NCBI GenBank assembly: GCA_002779995.1
Contig: PEWX01000107.1
Span: 1-57,404, forward strand
DNA: 57,404 nucleotides
Direction of reading: 5' to 3'
From: Piscirickettsiaceae bacterium CG07_land_8_20_14_0_80_44_28
GTDB taxonomy: Bacteria; Pseudomonadota; Gammaproteobacteria; Thiomicrospirales; Thiomicrospiraceae
The notes under the pieces were generated by a model. That model was not told the origin of the DNA. It was given only the letters and a program-made list of their open reading frames with translations, and did not search any database. Each line of letters starts with the position of its first letter. Position 1 is the first letter of the stretch. A program made the translations under genes and the position numbers. This document shows positions 38,836 through 48,006 of the stretch, one piece after another.

Positions 38836-39831
38836 TTAACACTGCACACAATTCTCGCGTGGTAATTTACCCTGTTCAAAATCTGTTAGGTTTTTCAGGG
38901 TCGTTGCGGCAATTTGGTTCAAGGCTTCTTGGGTAAAAAAGGCCTGATGTGCGGTAATCAAAACATTGGGGAAGGTCACCAGCCGTTCAAAGATATCATC
39001 TTGAATTATTTCTTCAGAATGGTCTTCAAAAAACAAGTGTTCTTCTTGTTCATAAACATCTATGCCTAAATAACCAATATGGCTCGTTTTCAAACCATTA
39101 ATTAAGGCTTGCGCATCGGTTAATGCACCTCGACTGGTATTGATCAACATCACACCACGCTTCATCTTAGCGATGGCTTCTGCATTGATTAGATGATGGG
39201 TGTCGGCTAATAACGGCACATGTAAGCTGATAATATCACTGTGTTGATAAAGCGTGTCTAGGCTAACATAATCGGCATAGGGTGCAATGGCAGTATTAGG
39301 GAAAGGATCATAGGCTAAGACCTTAAGGCCAATGCCGGATAAAATTCTGGCCATTTCTTGGCCAATACGGCCGGTACCAATAATACCCGCAGTTTTATTG
39401 AACATATCAAATCCGAGCAAACCTTCTAAGGTAAAGTTGCTGTCTCGAATGCGGTTATAGGCTCGGTAGGTCTTGCGGTTTAAACTCATCATTAATGCCA
39501 GTGCATGTTCTGCCACCGCCATAGGAGAATAGGCCGGAACTCTTAAAACCGTGAGTCCAAATTCTTTGACCGCATGATGGTCAATATTATTGAACCCTGC
39601 GCAACGCAAGGTAATCAGCTTCACCCCCAGTCGTGCGATTTGAGCCACGACAGTGTGATTGAGTTGATCATTAACAAACACACAAACAGCGTCAAAGCCT
39701 TGTGTCAAAGGGGCTGTTTTCTCAGTCAGATGCACCTCAAAAAACGTCAGCTTAATGCGGGGCGGGCAAGGTACGGATTCAAAAAGTTGCTTGTCAGTTT
39801 TAGTGGTACTAAAAAAAGCCACATTCAGCAT
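38836..39831 (-). CDS. ldhA: D-lactate dehydrogenase (2-hydroxyacid dehydrogenase)
   Basis: A 331-residue NAD-dependent enzyme interconverting pyruvate and D-lactate. The Rossmann motif is GTGRIGQEMA (residues about 152-161); RGVMLINTSRG and the catalytic His in TAHQAFFT are visible, and the length and C-terminus match the fermentative LdhA of enterobacteria. Divergent from the ABC-F gene. Confidence 0.88.
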   Translation of the reverse strand: MLNVAFFSTTKTDKQLFESVPCPPRIKLTFFEVHLTEKTAPLTQGFDAVCVFVNDQLNHTVVAQIARLGVKLITLRCAGFNNIDHHAVKEFGLTVLRVPAYSPMAVAEHALALMMSLNRKTYRAYNRIRDSNFTLEGLLGFDMFNKTAGIIGTGRIGQEMARILSGIGLKVLAYDPFPNTAIAPYADYVSLDTLYQHSDIISLHVPLLADTHHLINAEAIAKMKRGVMLINTSRGALTDAQALINGLKTSHIGYLGIDVYEQEEHLFFEDHSEEIIQDDIFERLVTFPNVLITAHQAFFTQEALNQIAATTLKNLTDFEQGKLPRENCVQC

Positions 39832-39875
39832 GGTTCAATCCTTTGTTTTGATGGTGGTATTGAGTTAAAAATAAC

Positions 39876-39885
39876 CCAGGCCTGG
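39876..39885. repeat. CCAGGCCTGG palindrome, copy 8
   Basis: Exact copy in the divergent gap, 45 bases before the ldhA start, with AAAATAA on one side and CTGTTTTTT on the other. Confidence 0.9.
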
Positions 39886-39956
39886 CTGTTTTTTGGGTAA
39901 ATTTATGCCACAATAGCGCTCTCTTCTTCGGCTGACATATGCTAAAACTATTTTAT

Positions 39957-40042
39957 GAGACCTTTGCACGAGATGGCTACACGAATAAAAAGGGTTAAAA
40001 TTTCCCATATTTTCTTTCGCGTCCCACTCATGCAAAGGTCTC
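39957..40042 (+). mobile_element. MITE-like element, copy C
   Basis: The clearest copy: 86 bp, ends GAGACCTTTGCACGAGATGG and its near-complement CCACTCATGCAAAGGTCTC, duplication TTTAT on both sides (39952-39956 and 40043-40047). It ends 37 bases before the ABC-F start. Confidence 0.9.
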
Positions 40043-40079
40043 TTTATGTCAAAGCCACTGACTATTTAAGGATTTTGTT

Positions 40080-41672
40080 TTGATTTCTACCGCAAATATT
40101 ACCATGCAATTTGGCGAGAAGCCGCTTTTTGAAAATATAAATATTAAGTTTGGTGACGGTAACCGTTACGGACTGATTGGTGCCAATGGTTGTGGTAAGT
40201 CGACATTTATGAAAATTCTCGGAGGTGACTTGGAACCCACTGCTGGCCAAGTGATGTTAGACCCTGATGACAAGTTAGGGAAGCTAAAGCAGGATCAGTT
40301 TGCCTATGAAGGGTATTCCGTTGTCGATACGGTGATTATGGGCGATTCAGCGCTTTGGGAGATTAAACAAGAGCGTGATCGGATTTATGGTCTAGCGGAA
40401 ATGCGTGAAGAAGATGGCTTAAAAGTCGCTGATTTAGAAATCGCTTTTGGTGAAATGGATGGCTATACAGCAGAATCTCGAGCAGGTGAATTGTTGTTGG
40501 GATTAGAGATTCCCGTAGAACAACATTTTGGGTTAATGTCTGAAATTGCGCCCGGCTGGAAGTTACGGGTGTTGTTAGCACAAGCGCTGTTTGCGGATCC
40601 GGATATTTTGTTGTTAGATGAACCGACCAACAACTTAGATATCAACACCATTCGATGGTTGGAAGGGGTGTTAAATGAACGAAAAAGTACGATGATTATT
40701 ATTTCCCATGATCGCCATTTTCTAAATGCAGTGTGCACCCATATGGCCGATTTGGATTATGGTGAATTGCGTGTTTATCCCGGAAATTATGATGAATATA
40801 TGTTTGCAGCGACCCAAGCAAGAGAGCAATTGTTGGCCGATAATGCTAAGAAAAAAGCCCAAATTAATGAGCTAAAAAGTTTTGTCAGTCGTTTTTCTGC
40901 AAACGCATCTAAGGCAAAGCAAGCCACGTCGCGTCAGAAACAAATTGATAAAATTGAGCTAACTGAAGTGAAGCCCTCTAGCCGTGTGAATCCGTTCATT
41001 CGTTTTGAACAAGATAAGAAACTGTTTCGCCTTGCCTTGGAAGTTAAAAACTTAAGTAAATCCTATGATGAACTGACGGTTTTTAAAGACCTTAATTTTA
41101 TGCTAGAAGCGGGTGAGAAATTGGCCGTCTTAGGCCCCAATGGGATTGGTAAAACCACCTTATTAAAAGCCCTTGTAGGGGATATAGAGGTGAATTCAGG
41201 CAAGGTCAAATGGTCTGAAAATACCGATATTGGATATTATGCTCAGGATCATGCGCATGAGTTTGCAGAAAACCTGACTTTGCTTGATTGGATGAGTCAA
41301 TGGAAAGCGTCAACTGACGATGAACAGGTGGTTCGCGGTATTTTAGGGAAAATGTTATTTTCCCAAAAAGACATTAATAAATCGGTCAAAGTGCTTTCCG
41401 GTGGTGAGCAAGGACGTATGCTGTTTGGTAAGCTGATGCTGCAAAAACCCAATATTTTAGTCATGGATGAACCGACCAATCACTTGGATATGGAATCTAT
41501 TGAATCTTTAAATCAGGCTTTAGAAGCCTATGAAGGCACGGTCATTTTCGTATCGCATGACCGGGAGTTTGTGTCTTCGTTAGCGTCACAGCTACTGATT
41601 ATGACCTCGGATGGGGTTGAAATCTATCGGGGCGACTACGAATCCTATTTAGCAGAACAGCAAGATGGCTAA
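40080..41672 (+). CDS. ABC-F ribosome-associated ATPase, YbiT-like
   Basis: A 530-residue protein with two ABC domains and no membrane part. Walker A motifs are GANGCGKST (about residue 34) and GPNGIGKTT (about 357), each followed by an LxxDEPTN Walker B. The linker of charged helix is near 240-310. It starts with TTG, with AAGGA 8 bases upstream, and the N-terminus matches YbiT ([14 protein letters not shown]). ABC-F proteins act at the ribosomal exit site and can modulate translation. Confidence 0.88.
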   Translation: MISTANITMQFGEKPLFENINIKFGDGNRYGLIGANGCGKSTFMKILGGDLEPTAGQVMLDPDDKLGKLKQDQFAYEGYSVVDTVIMGDSALWEIKQERDRIYGLAEMREEDGLKVADLEIAFGEMDGYTAESRAGELLLGLEIPVEQHFGLMSEIAPGWKLRVLLAQALFADPDILLLDEPTNNLDINTIRWLEGVLNERKSTMIIISHDRHFLNAVCTHMADLDYGELRVYPGNYDEYMFAATQAREQLLADNAKKKAQINELKSFVSRFSANASKAKQATSRQKQIDKIELTEVKPSSRVNPFIRFEQDKKLFRLALEVKNLSKSYDELTVFKDLNFMLEAGEKLAVLGPNGIGKTTLLKALVGDIEVNSGKVKWSENTDIGYYAQDHAHEFAENLTLLDWMSQWKASTDDEQVVRGILGKMLFSQKDINKSVKVLSGGEQGRMLFGKLMLQKPNILVMDEPTNHLDMESIESLNQALEAYEGTVIFVSHDREFVSSLASQLLIMTSDGVEIYRGDYESYLAEQQDG

Positions 41673-41683
41673 GCTGCACAACT

Positions 41684-41705
41684 GCCAAGCCTTTTAAGGC
41701 TTGGC
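41684..41705. repeat. 22-base palindrome between convergent genes
   Basis: GCCAAGCCTT with its complement AAGGCTTGGC (41696-41705) lies across the convergent junction, over the stop of the DUF4136 gene. It lacks a T-run, so whether it works as a terminator is unclear. Confidence 0.5.
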
Positions 41706-42293
41706 GGCATTGGGTGGATATTGTTCTAACAACTTTTTAACCCCCTCTTGAATCCTTTGGGTCAGTTCTTCGGGCGCCAAGTGTTCTTCAATATAGCGAG
41801 TGCTGATGCCGCGCCAAATCAGTTTTTTCTCAGCATTGAATAAATCAATCACCAATTTTTCTTGGTCATAATAATCGCCATCCGGGTATGTCTGAAAACC
41901 AAATCCGCCATAACGACCAAAACTCCCAAAGCCAAAAGATGTTGTGACTTGGCTTCCACGTTTTTTTGAGAAGGTTTCAAGATGATACGTAACATAGCCG
42001 GTAGGATTTTGGTCGACAAACGTGATGCCTTTCTGGGGCAGCTCAATGGTAATCGCCTGGTGAATGCGCTTAGCAATCAGTGGGTTTTTGGCAGCAAACG
42101 TCGCGGCCTTTGGCTCAACTTGATCGGCGTCATCAAGCCACTGAACCGTCTTAATGTCGTTAAAATGCGCTGTCGCATCATAATCCTGGCTCACTTGAAT
42201 GCTACTACAGCTGCCTAATAGCAGTGGGCTGAGCAGTAGGCTGATCACCCTCAGGGTTTTGAATAACGATAGGGTAAAGGGGGTTGTCATCAT
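41694..42293 (-). CDS. DUF4136-family lipoprotein
   Basis: A 199-residue lipoprotein with lipobox LGSC. The start at 42293 is chosen because AAGGA lies 6 bases upstream and a longer frame would prefix the signal peptide. The QDYDATAHFNDIKTVQW opening and the LVIDLFNAEKKLIWRGISTR segment are characteristic of DUF4136. Its ATG overlaps the stop of the upstream EamA gene (ATGA). Function unknown. Confidence 0.8.
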   Translation of the reverse strand: MMTTPFTLSLFKTLRVISLLLSPLLLGSCSSIQVSQDYDATAHFNDIKTVQWLDDADQVEPKAATFAAKNPLIAKRIHQAITIELPQKGITFVDQNPTGYVTYHLETFSKKRGSQVTTSFGFGSFGRYGGFGFQTYPDGDYYDQEKLVIDLFNAEKKLIWRGISTRYIEEHLAPEELTQRIQEGVKKLLEQYPPNAAKP

Positions 42294-43183
42294 AGATTCC
42301 TTGAGGCTTTTTGTGTAATAAAGATACTGCCTATGACAATGGGAATTGCGCCCAGTATCTGTACCCAAGTGGGGGGCGTATCTAAATAGAAATACACCAA
42401 CCCCAGTGTCAGCAGGGGTGAGAAAGCAAACAGTGCGGTGACTTTGGTAATGGGGAGGCGGTGTAATGCTTCCACCCAGAATATTTTAGAGACCACAAAA
42501 ACCAGCCCACCGGTTAACAATAGCCAAACCGCTTGGGCTTTAATTTCAGACCAACCGGGATCGACTTCAAATATTTTCGCTAAAAGATATAAAAATGGCA
42601 ATGCAATAATACTGCGAACCATTAAGATAGTTTCGCTAGAAACATCGGCTCTTGCGCGTTTTTGAAATAAGTTAGCAAAAGGGGCAATGACTGCGGCTAA
42701 TAACGCTAAGCCATCGCCAAGCTTAAGCGTAAATTGATTTGGAAACAAGATCACCAGTGCCCCAAAAGTCATTAAAATCACCCCAATAAGATGGGTTCGA
42801 TCTAATTTTTCTCCGGGTTTACGGCCCAAAAATAAATAACTAAATAACACTTGTAAGAATAATATGATGGCAACATGACTGGGTGAAGTGGTTTGTAACG
42901 CTAAAAAAATCAAGCTAAACAGGCTGGTGATAAACAAGCTGGTCAGTGCCAGATTTTTATAGGCATGGGTTCGTTTAAGTTCAGAGAACTTTTGCCGAAT
43001 GGAACACCAAGCAATCAATAAAATTGCGGCAATCACCAGGCTATAAAAATAAGCATGCAGCCCCCCTAAGGCGGAAACACTAAAAAATGCAAAAATTGGA
43101 AAATGCGCTTCAATGATAGATAGCGCAAGCGAGTATAGCTCGCCTTTGCGTTGATGCTTTTGGTCTAGTTTGGATGGCTGCAT
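42290..43183 (-). CDS. EamA/DMT-family transporter
   Basis: A 297-residue membrane protein with ten predicted spans in two internal repeats, typical of drug/metabolite exporters. The second half carries the GxxxLxKxFW...P repeat signature (VSKIFWVEALHRLPITKV). Substrate unknown. Starts 15 bases after the cyclase stop on the same strand, so it may be co-transcribed. Confidence 0.85.
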   Translation of the reverse strand: MQPSKLDQKHQRKGELYSLALSIIEAHFPIFAFFSVSALGGLHAYFYSLVIAAILLIAWCSIRQKFSELKRTHAYKNLALTSLFITSLFSLIFLALQTTSPSHVAIILFLQVLFSYLFLGRKPGEKLDRTHLIGVILMTFGALVILFPNQFTLKLGDGLALLAAVIAPFANLFQKRARADVSSETILMVRSIIALPFLYLLAKIFEVDPGWSEIKAQAVWLLLTGGLVFVVSKIFWVEALHRLPITKVTALFAFSPLLTLGLVYFYLDTPPTWVQILGAIPIVIGSIFITQKASRNL

Positions 43184-43198
43184 TCGTTTCAGAGTCGG

Positions 43199-45403
43199 TT
43201 ATTTGGTGGTTAAGGTAAAGACACCGTCCCAGTTTTCTGGCGGTGGGGTTTTAAGATAGGCTTGGCAGCGTTGATCGTAAAGGGCTTTAAAGTGTACAAA
43301 TGGATCATCAGGCAATTGTTGAAAAATTTGGTTTGCATGCAGAAAATCCTTAGCATGATAGGCATCAAAAGCTTGATGGCAAATCTCAACCAGCTTAAAA
43401 GCTTCTTCTAAATCGGGATCATCAAGATCCGCTAACGGCAAGTAAATTTTAACGGGTTTATTTTTTCCTTTTACCTTCACTTGATCAATGAGTGCGCAGG
43501 GAATTTGTTGGTGAATTTCCGCTTGGGTAAATTCAGAAATGAGCATTTTTAAACCATATTGTTTGGTTAAGCCTTCTAAGCGCGAGCCTAAATTAACTGC
43601 ATCACCGATAACGGTGTAATCCAGTTTTTGACTGGAGCCTATATTGCCTAAAATGACCGAACCCGTATTGCCGCCAACCCCAATTTTAATCGTCGGTAAA
43701 CCCCTTTCAGTTAGCGCTTGATTAACCTTATTGACTTTTCGAGTCATGTGAATCATCGCTCGAGTCGCATGTAATGCGTGCTGTGGGTCGGGCAAAGGGG
43801 CGCCCCAAAATGCCATAGTGGCATCGCCGATAAATTTATCCATAGTGCCTTTGAAGTCGAAGGTGACTTGGGTCATGGCATCCAGATGGATATTCAGTAG
43901 GGTCACGACTTCACCCGGTGATAAGGATTCCGATAGCGTGGTAAAGCCGCGAATGTCAGAAAACACCACGGTCATTTGTTCTTCTTTGCCCACTTCTGCT
44001 TGGATTTGATCTTGGTAATTGTCGAGTACCATATTTAATGCAGAGGGTGAAACGTATTGTGAAAGCATATTGCGAACCCGACGTTTTTCACGACCTTCCG
44101 TCGCGGAGAGATAGCCACTGATCATTAACCAGGTTGTTAGAATGCTTGCTAATAAGGGCGCTAAATCCCAGTTTTGAGCAAAATTGGCTTGCGCCCAAAT
44201 GCCCAAGATGACAATGATACTGGCCAATAAGAATGGGTAGATGGTTTGTAGCAGGATTGCATCTTGAAAAATTGCCAGACGCATGGTTAATAGCGCCAGA
44301 AAAAATACGAGTATGACAACCCAGTAAGCGGGTACTTGGTAAACAAAGTCTTTATTTAATAAATTACTGGTAATGGAGGCATGCAAAAAGACCCCTGGCC
44401 AACGGCTTTCTAGCGGGGTGGTTTTCATATCTTCTAAGCCGACGGCACTGGTGCCAATAAAAACAATTTTATTGCTGAACTTTTCCGGGTTAAGCAGGCG
44501 AGGGTCAGTATAAAGTGCTTCTAAATTACCTTTGCGTAGTTCATCAATAGAGGCTAAAACACTCCCAATGGAGTAGGTCGTGAAGTCCTTATAGAAATTG
44601 ACTTCATAAAATCCTTGTCGGTCTAATGGGATCTTTAAGCCCCCAAATTTTAGCATGGGTGGATTACTTGTTTGTTCGACGGTATCAATTTTGAGCGGGT
44701 CAATTAACGGCGCGACTGATAAAACCGGGTAAAAGTCGCCTAAGAAATCTCGGAATAAACGGGTGCGGCGATAGACACCATCACTGTCCGGGGAAAACTC
44801 GACCACGCCGACATGTCGAGCGTTTTTATACAGACCGGGAAAGGGAATATAACGTGTATTGTTTTGGCTTTGTTTGAGGTTAGTGATATTGGGGATGGCA
44901 AATTTGCTTTTAAAAATATCCGGTAAGGGTCGATTTGGGAGGGGGTTGGATGGGTCGTGTAATAATTGAATGGCGTGAATGGCAATACCCGATTCGGCTG
45001 TTGACTCAATAAAGGCCAAGTCATGTTCTGATTGGTTTTTGTTTTCTAAAAGAGCGCGTTCAGTAAAGAGAATATCGAATGCAACACTTTGGGCACCCCC
45101 CATAGTCATAAATTCCAGGACATCTGCCCAAACAGATCTTGGCCAAGGCCAACGCCCGACAATGGGTTCTAAGGTGGATAGCGAGGCCTCATCGACCAGT
45201 AATACCACTATGTCCGGGTTGGCGGTGGCTTCACCCCGCAGGAGTTTGGTTTTGGCGTCATCTATTTGCCACTCTAGGGTATTGAAGCCGCCGAGCAAAA
45301 AGATGGCTGAAACCAAAATCCCGGCAGTAAATGCCAAAAGGCTACCGTGAAATAAACGACGTTGTCGTTTAGTCAGTGAAATGGATAGCCCAAATTTTTT
45401 CAT
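43199..45403 (-). CDS. CHASE2-domain adenylate cyclase
   Basis: A 734-residue membrane sensor. After one N-terminal span (about 18-40) an extracytoplasmic CHASE2 domain spans about 45-340, then three membrane helices (about 360-432) and a class III cyclase domain (about 475-620). Metal ligands Asp483 (FSDIRGFT) and Asp527 (GDATMAFWG), and the Lys523/Asp595 pair that specifies ATP over GTP, are present, so cyclic AMP is the likely product. A helical tail follows. The input signal is unknown. Confidence 0.9.
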   Translation of the reverse strand: MKKFGLSISLTKRQRRLFHGSLLAFTAGILVSAIFLLGGFNTLEWQIDDAKTKLLRGEATANPDIVVLLVDEASLSTLEPIVGRWPWPRSVWADVLEFMTMGGAQSVAFDILFTERALLENKNQSEHDLAFIESTAESGIAIHAIQLLHDPSNPLPNRPLPDIFKSKFAIPNITNLKQSQNNTRYIPFPGLYKNARHVGVVEFSPDSDGVYRRTRLFRDFLGDFYPVLSVAPLIDPLKIDTVEQTSNPPMLKFGGLKIPLDRQGFYEVNFYKDFTTYSIGSVLASIDELRKGNLEALYTDPRLLNPEKFSNKIVFIGTSAVGLEDMKTTPLESRWPGVFLHASITSNLLNKDFVYQVPAYWVVILVFFLALLTMRLAIFQDAILLQTIYPFLLASIIVILGIWAQANFAQNWDLAPLLASILTTWLMISGYLSATEGREKRRVRNMLSQYVSPSALNMVLDNYQDQIQAEVGKEEQMTVVFSDIRGFTTLSESLSPGEVVTLLNIHLDAMTQVTFDFKGTMDKFIGDATMAFWGAPLPDPQHALHATRAMIHMTRKVNKVNQALTERGLPTIKIGVGGNTGSVILGNIGSSQKLDYTVIGDAVNLGSRLEGLTKQYGLKMLISEFTQAEIHQQIPCALIDQVKVKGKNKPVKIYLPLADLDDPDLEEAFKLVEICHQAFDAYHAKDFLHANQIFQQLPDDPFVHFKALYDQRCQAYLKTPPPENWDGVFTLTTK

Positions 45404-45424
45404 GGTGATACGGTTGAAATCTGA

Positions 45425-45434
45425 CCAGGCCTGG
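45425..45434. repeat. CCAGGCCTGG palindrome, copy 9
   Basis: Exact copy between gshB and the cyclase, with T-run GCGTTTTT on the plus side, opposite to transcription, so it is not a terminator for gshB. Confidence 0.9.
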
Positions 45435-45451
45435 GCGTTTTTAAGGACAGT

Positions 45452-46507
45452 TTAGGCATTGTTATCCAAAATATCTGCTTGTCTAAATTCGCTGATGCGT
45501 TTTAACAGAAACTCGAGTTCTGCATGTTTTTCTTCTTTTTCGTTGACCTTTTCTTCTAGAAAGTCGACAACATTTTTATGGAGTTTTAATTTATTTAACG
45601 TATTGATATTGGTGATGCCGCCGGGGTTTAGGACGTTGACTTCTAAAATTTTGTCGCCAATCATATCCACGCCGACAAAATAGAGGCCGTCAGCAATCAG
45701 TTTAGGGCCGATTTTGCGACAAATCGCCATTTGGGATTCGGTCATTTTGTATTTGTGTGCGGTACCACCGATTTGGATATTGGCGCGCACATCCCCTTCC
45801 GGCGGTTTGCGGTTATAGGCGCCGATAAATTTACCATTCAGCATCAAAACCCGCACATCGCCTTCCTCTGCACCTTCAATATACTCTTGTACGATCACGT
45901 AGCTTTTGTCTTGGCTGTCGATATAAAAGTCTAAGATTGAGTTAATACTGGTTTGTGCATTTTTTTCCAATACGATGACGCCATGCCCACCTGATGCATT
46001 AAGCGGCTTTAAAATGACTTTATTCCCCGGCATATCATCAATACGTTGACGAATATAGTTTTTACTTTTCGAAACATGGGTGATCGGCAAGAAGTTATTA
46101 TGTGGGTCGTTGAAGGTAGTTGTGTAAAGTTTATTATTGGCTTTACGCATGCCATCCACATCATTGACAATGACCACTTCATTTTTAACGGAGTCCAGAA
46201 AGTTGAATACCATGGGATCAATTGGCGGATCACGGCGAAACATAATACAATCCAAACCATGTAGCGGCATCATCACTTCGTCGAATTTAACTTTCTTATA
46301 AAACTGCAAAATGTTTTCCGGAATTTTTTCCATTGGCAAAATACGCTTGACATAGCCATGTGTGACATTGTTCCGCACGGTTAAGTTACTGGGGTAGAGG
46401 ATAGAAATTTTGTGATTTCGTTCCATGCATTCTTTGATAATGCGAAGCGTCGAATTTTTTGCTGGGGTGATGCTGTCCCAATTTTCAAAAATAAAACCAA
46501 TATTCAT
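45452..46507 (-). CDS. gshB: Glutathione synthetase, GshB-like
   Basis: A 351-residue ATP-grasp enzyme adding glycine to gamma-glutamylcysteine. The VILKPLNASGGHGV block, the QEYIEGAEEGDVRVLMLNGK block and the VDMIGDKILEVNVLNPGG metal site are diagnostic. It is about 35 residues longer than the E. coli protein because of a charged C-terminal helix (from about 315). Gamma-glutamylcysteine ligase is not adjacent. Confidence 0.9.
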   Translation of the reverse strand: MNIGFIFENWDSITPAKNSTLRIIKECMERNHKISILYPSNLTVRNNVTHGYVKRILPMEKIPENILQFYKKVKFDEVMMPLHGLDCIMFRRDPPIDPMVFNFLDSVKNEVVIVNDVDGMRKANNKLYTTTFNDPHNNFLPITHVSKSKNYIRQRIDDMPGNKVILKPLNASGGHGVIVLEKNAQTSINSILDFYIDSQDKSYVIVQEYIEGAEEGDVRVLMLNGKFIGAYNRKPPEGDVRANIQIGGTAHKYKMTESQMAICRKIGPKLIADGLYFVGVDMIGDKILEVNVLNPGGITNINTLNKLKLHKNVVDFLEEKVNEKEEKHAELEFLLKRISEFRQADILDNNA

Positions 46508-46578
46508 AACAAATGTCCTTTCTCTAAGACGCTAGTATAGCGCCAAATTTTGACCGTTTTAAGGGGAAATGTAAACCG

Positions 46579-47451
46579 CTAATTTTTGGTGTTTTTGTTG
46601 ACATCGCTGACCGTTTGAATCAGGCTGGAAATCGTGTTATCCGCTAAGTCACGGCTTGGCGATTCTAGTTGATTAATCAAGTCTTGCGGGGTGAGTTGTT
46701 CAGAATTGTAGACAAATATCCCCAACTGATCATCCGGTTTTAAAAAAGTGGTTTCACCATAAGGTGTATAGCGCGTTGCCCCTAAACTGATAATTAATTG
46801 CTTGGGATAGTTCGCTGTTGACAGTAGATGACGCAAGTCTTCAAGGGGGCCAAAATCGGTTTGGTTGTTAAAGGTTTCAATCAACCATTGCTGAAGCGGT
46901 TGATAAAAATAACTGTAATTTACCACAGGGCTATCAATGCCATAAGGTTTGATGTGATCGCCTCGCTTTAAATAACAAGCGATTTGAAAAGCATCTAAGT
47001 GGCCGCCAGTGTCAAATTGATCTAAGCTAATCCAGTGGGACGAGATGCCTGTCGAGTTGACCCCCCAGTTTTTTTTCTGACTGATTTTGGTGGCATTTGG
47101 CCGGCGAATGGAACAATCATTAAATGCGGCAAAGGCCTGCGGCGTTAACTGGCGAATAGCATGGTTTTCTTCATATTCAACCTTAAACAATACACACAAT
47201 TCGGGTTCCATTTGCACATTGATTGGATGCGAAAAGTCGGCTTGCAATTGTTGGTCGGATAGCGGAAAGGTTCCTAAAAAAGAAGGGTGGCCGGGAATGT
47301 AAATCGGAAAAATGCCTTTGGGGGCATTCGCTTCTTGGGTTTTGATTTTCAAAAAATCGGCATCTTCTCCGGCTTGGTTCAAATGCTCGGCAAAGTTGCC
47401 GGCAATACCAAAAACGGCTATTTCTTTGAGTTGTTGTTTAGTCAACTGCAT
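46579..47451 (-). CDS. DUF5718-like protein
   Basis: A 290-residue cytoplasmic protein. The opening FGIAGNFAEHLNQAGE and the block APKGIFPIYIPGHPSFLGTFPLS resemble DUF5718 proteins, whose function is unknown; some have a fumarylacetoacetate-hydrolase-like shape. It ends in a Lys/Asn tail. Ten bases after the TPR gene on the same strand; placement beside gshB and mutS gives no hint of role. Confidence 0.6.
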   Translation of the reverse strand: MQLTKQQLKEIAVFGIAGNFAEHLNQAGEDADFLKIKTQEANAPKGIFPIYIPGHPSFLGTFPLSDQQLQADFSHPINVQMEPELCVLFKVEYEENHAIRQLTPQAFAAFNDCSIRRPNATKISQKKNWGVNSTGISSHWISLDQFDTGGHLDAFQIACYLKRGDHIKPYGIDSPVVNYSYFYQPLQQWLIETFNNQTDFGPLEDLRHLLSTANYPKQLIISLGATRYTPYGETTFLKPDDQLGIFVYNSEQLTPQDLINQLESPSRDLADNTISSLIQTVSDVNKNTKN

Positions 47452-47460
47452 AAAATGCTC

Positions 47461-48006
47461 CTAAAATAAAATGCCTTGTAACTGGCGACGATAGGCATTA
47501 ATCTGTTGCGGGTGGTCGTCTTGTAATAAGGTGAAAATGGCTAATAGCAGTTGCTGTGCTCGTCCGCCCCGGTCTGTTTTGTCGAAGCGGATCGATTGCA
47601 ATAAACAGTCCATGGCTTTTTCTATTTGATGATGTAACATCCAATAGGCAGCCAATTGATACAGGGACTCAAGGTGATTTGGATTTTGTTGTAAAGTGTC
47701 TTTCAGGTTATTCATTTCAGGTGCGTCAGCAATAATCTCACTAAACTGAAACAAGGTCGATAAGGTTTTGGCCTCATGGGTTGTTCTTTGGCTTTTTGGC
47801 AGCGACGCTAATATGGCTTTGGCTTTAGCAAGACGGCCGGTTTGAAAAGTCATACGGGCTAAATCTAATCCCCAAGTGGGATGGTTCGGATCGGTTTCTA
47901 TGGCTTGTTTTAATAAAGACAACGCCTCGGCATGGTCGCCTGCCACAAATGCCGCTTGAGCTTGCTGGCTGACGGATTGAGATATTGCGTTGGTCGGGGT
48001 TTCCAT
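47461..48006 (-). CDS. TPR-containing protein
   Basis: A 181-residue helical protein with TPR-like repeats (AFVAGDHAEALSLLKQAIETDPNH, then a second at about 50-75 and one at 108-140). Its N-terminal stretch is short, without a thioredoxin domain, so it resembles only the C-terminal part of CnoX-type chaperones. Its ATG directly adjoins the mutS stop codon (TGAATG on the minus strand), so it is translationally linked to mutS. Confidence 0.65.
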   Translation of the reverse strand: METPTNAISQSVSQQAQAAFVAGDHAEALSLLKQAIETDPNHPTWGLDLARMTFQTGRLAKAKAILASLPKSQRTTHEAKTLSTLFQFSEIIADAPEMNNLKDTLQQNPNHLESLYQLAAYWMLHHQIEKAMDCLLQSIRFDKTDRGGRAQQLLLAIFTLLQDDHPQQINAYRRQLQGILF

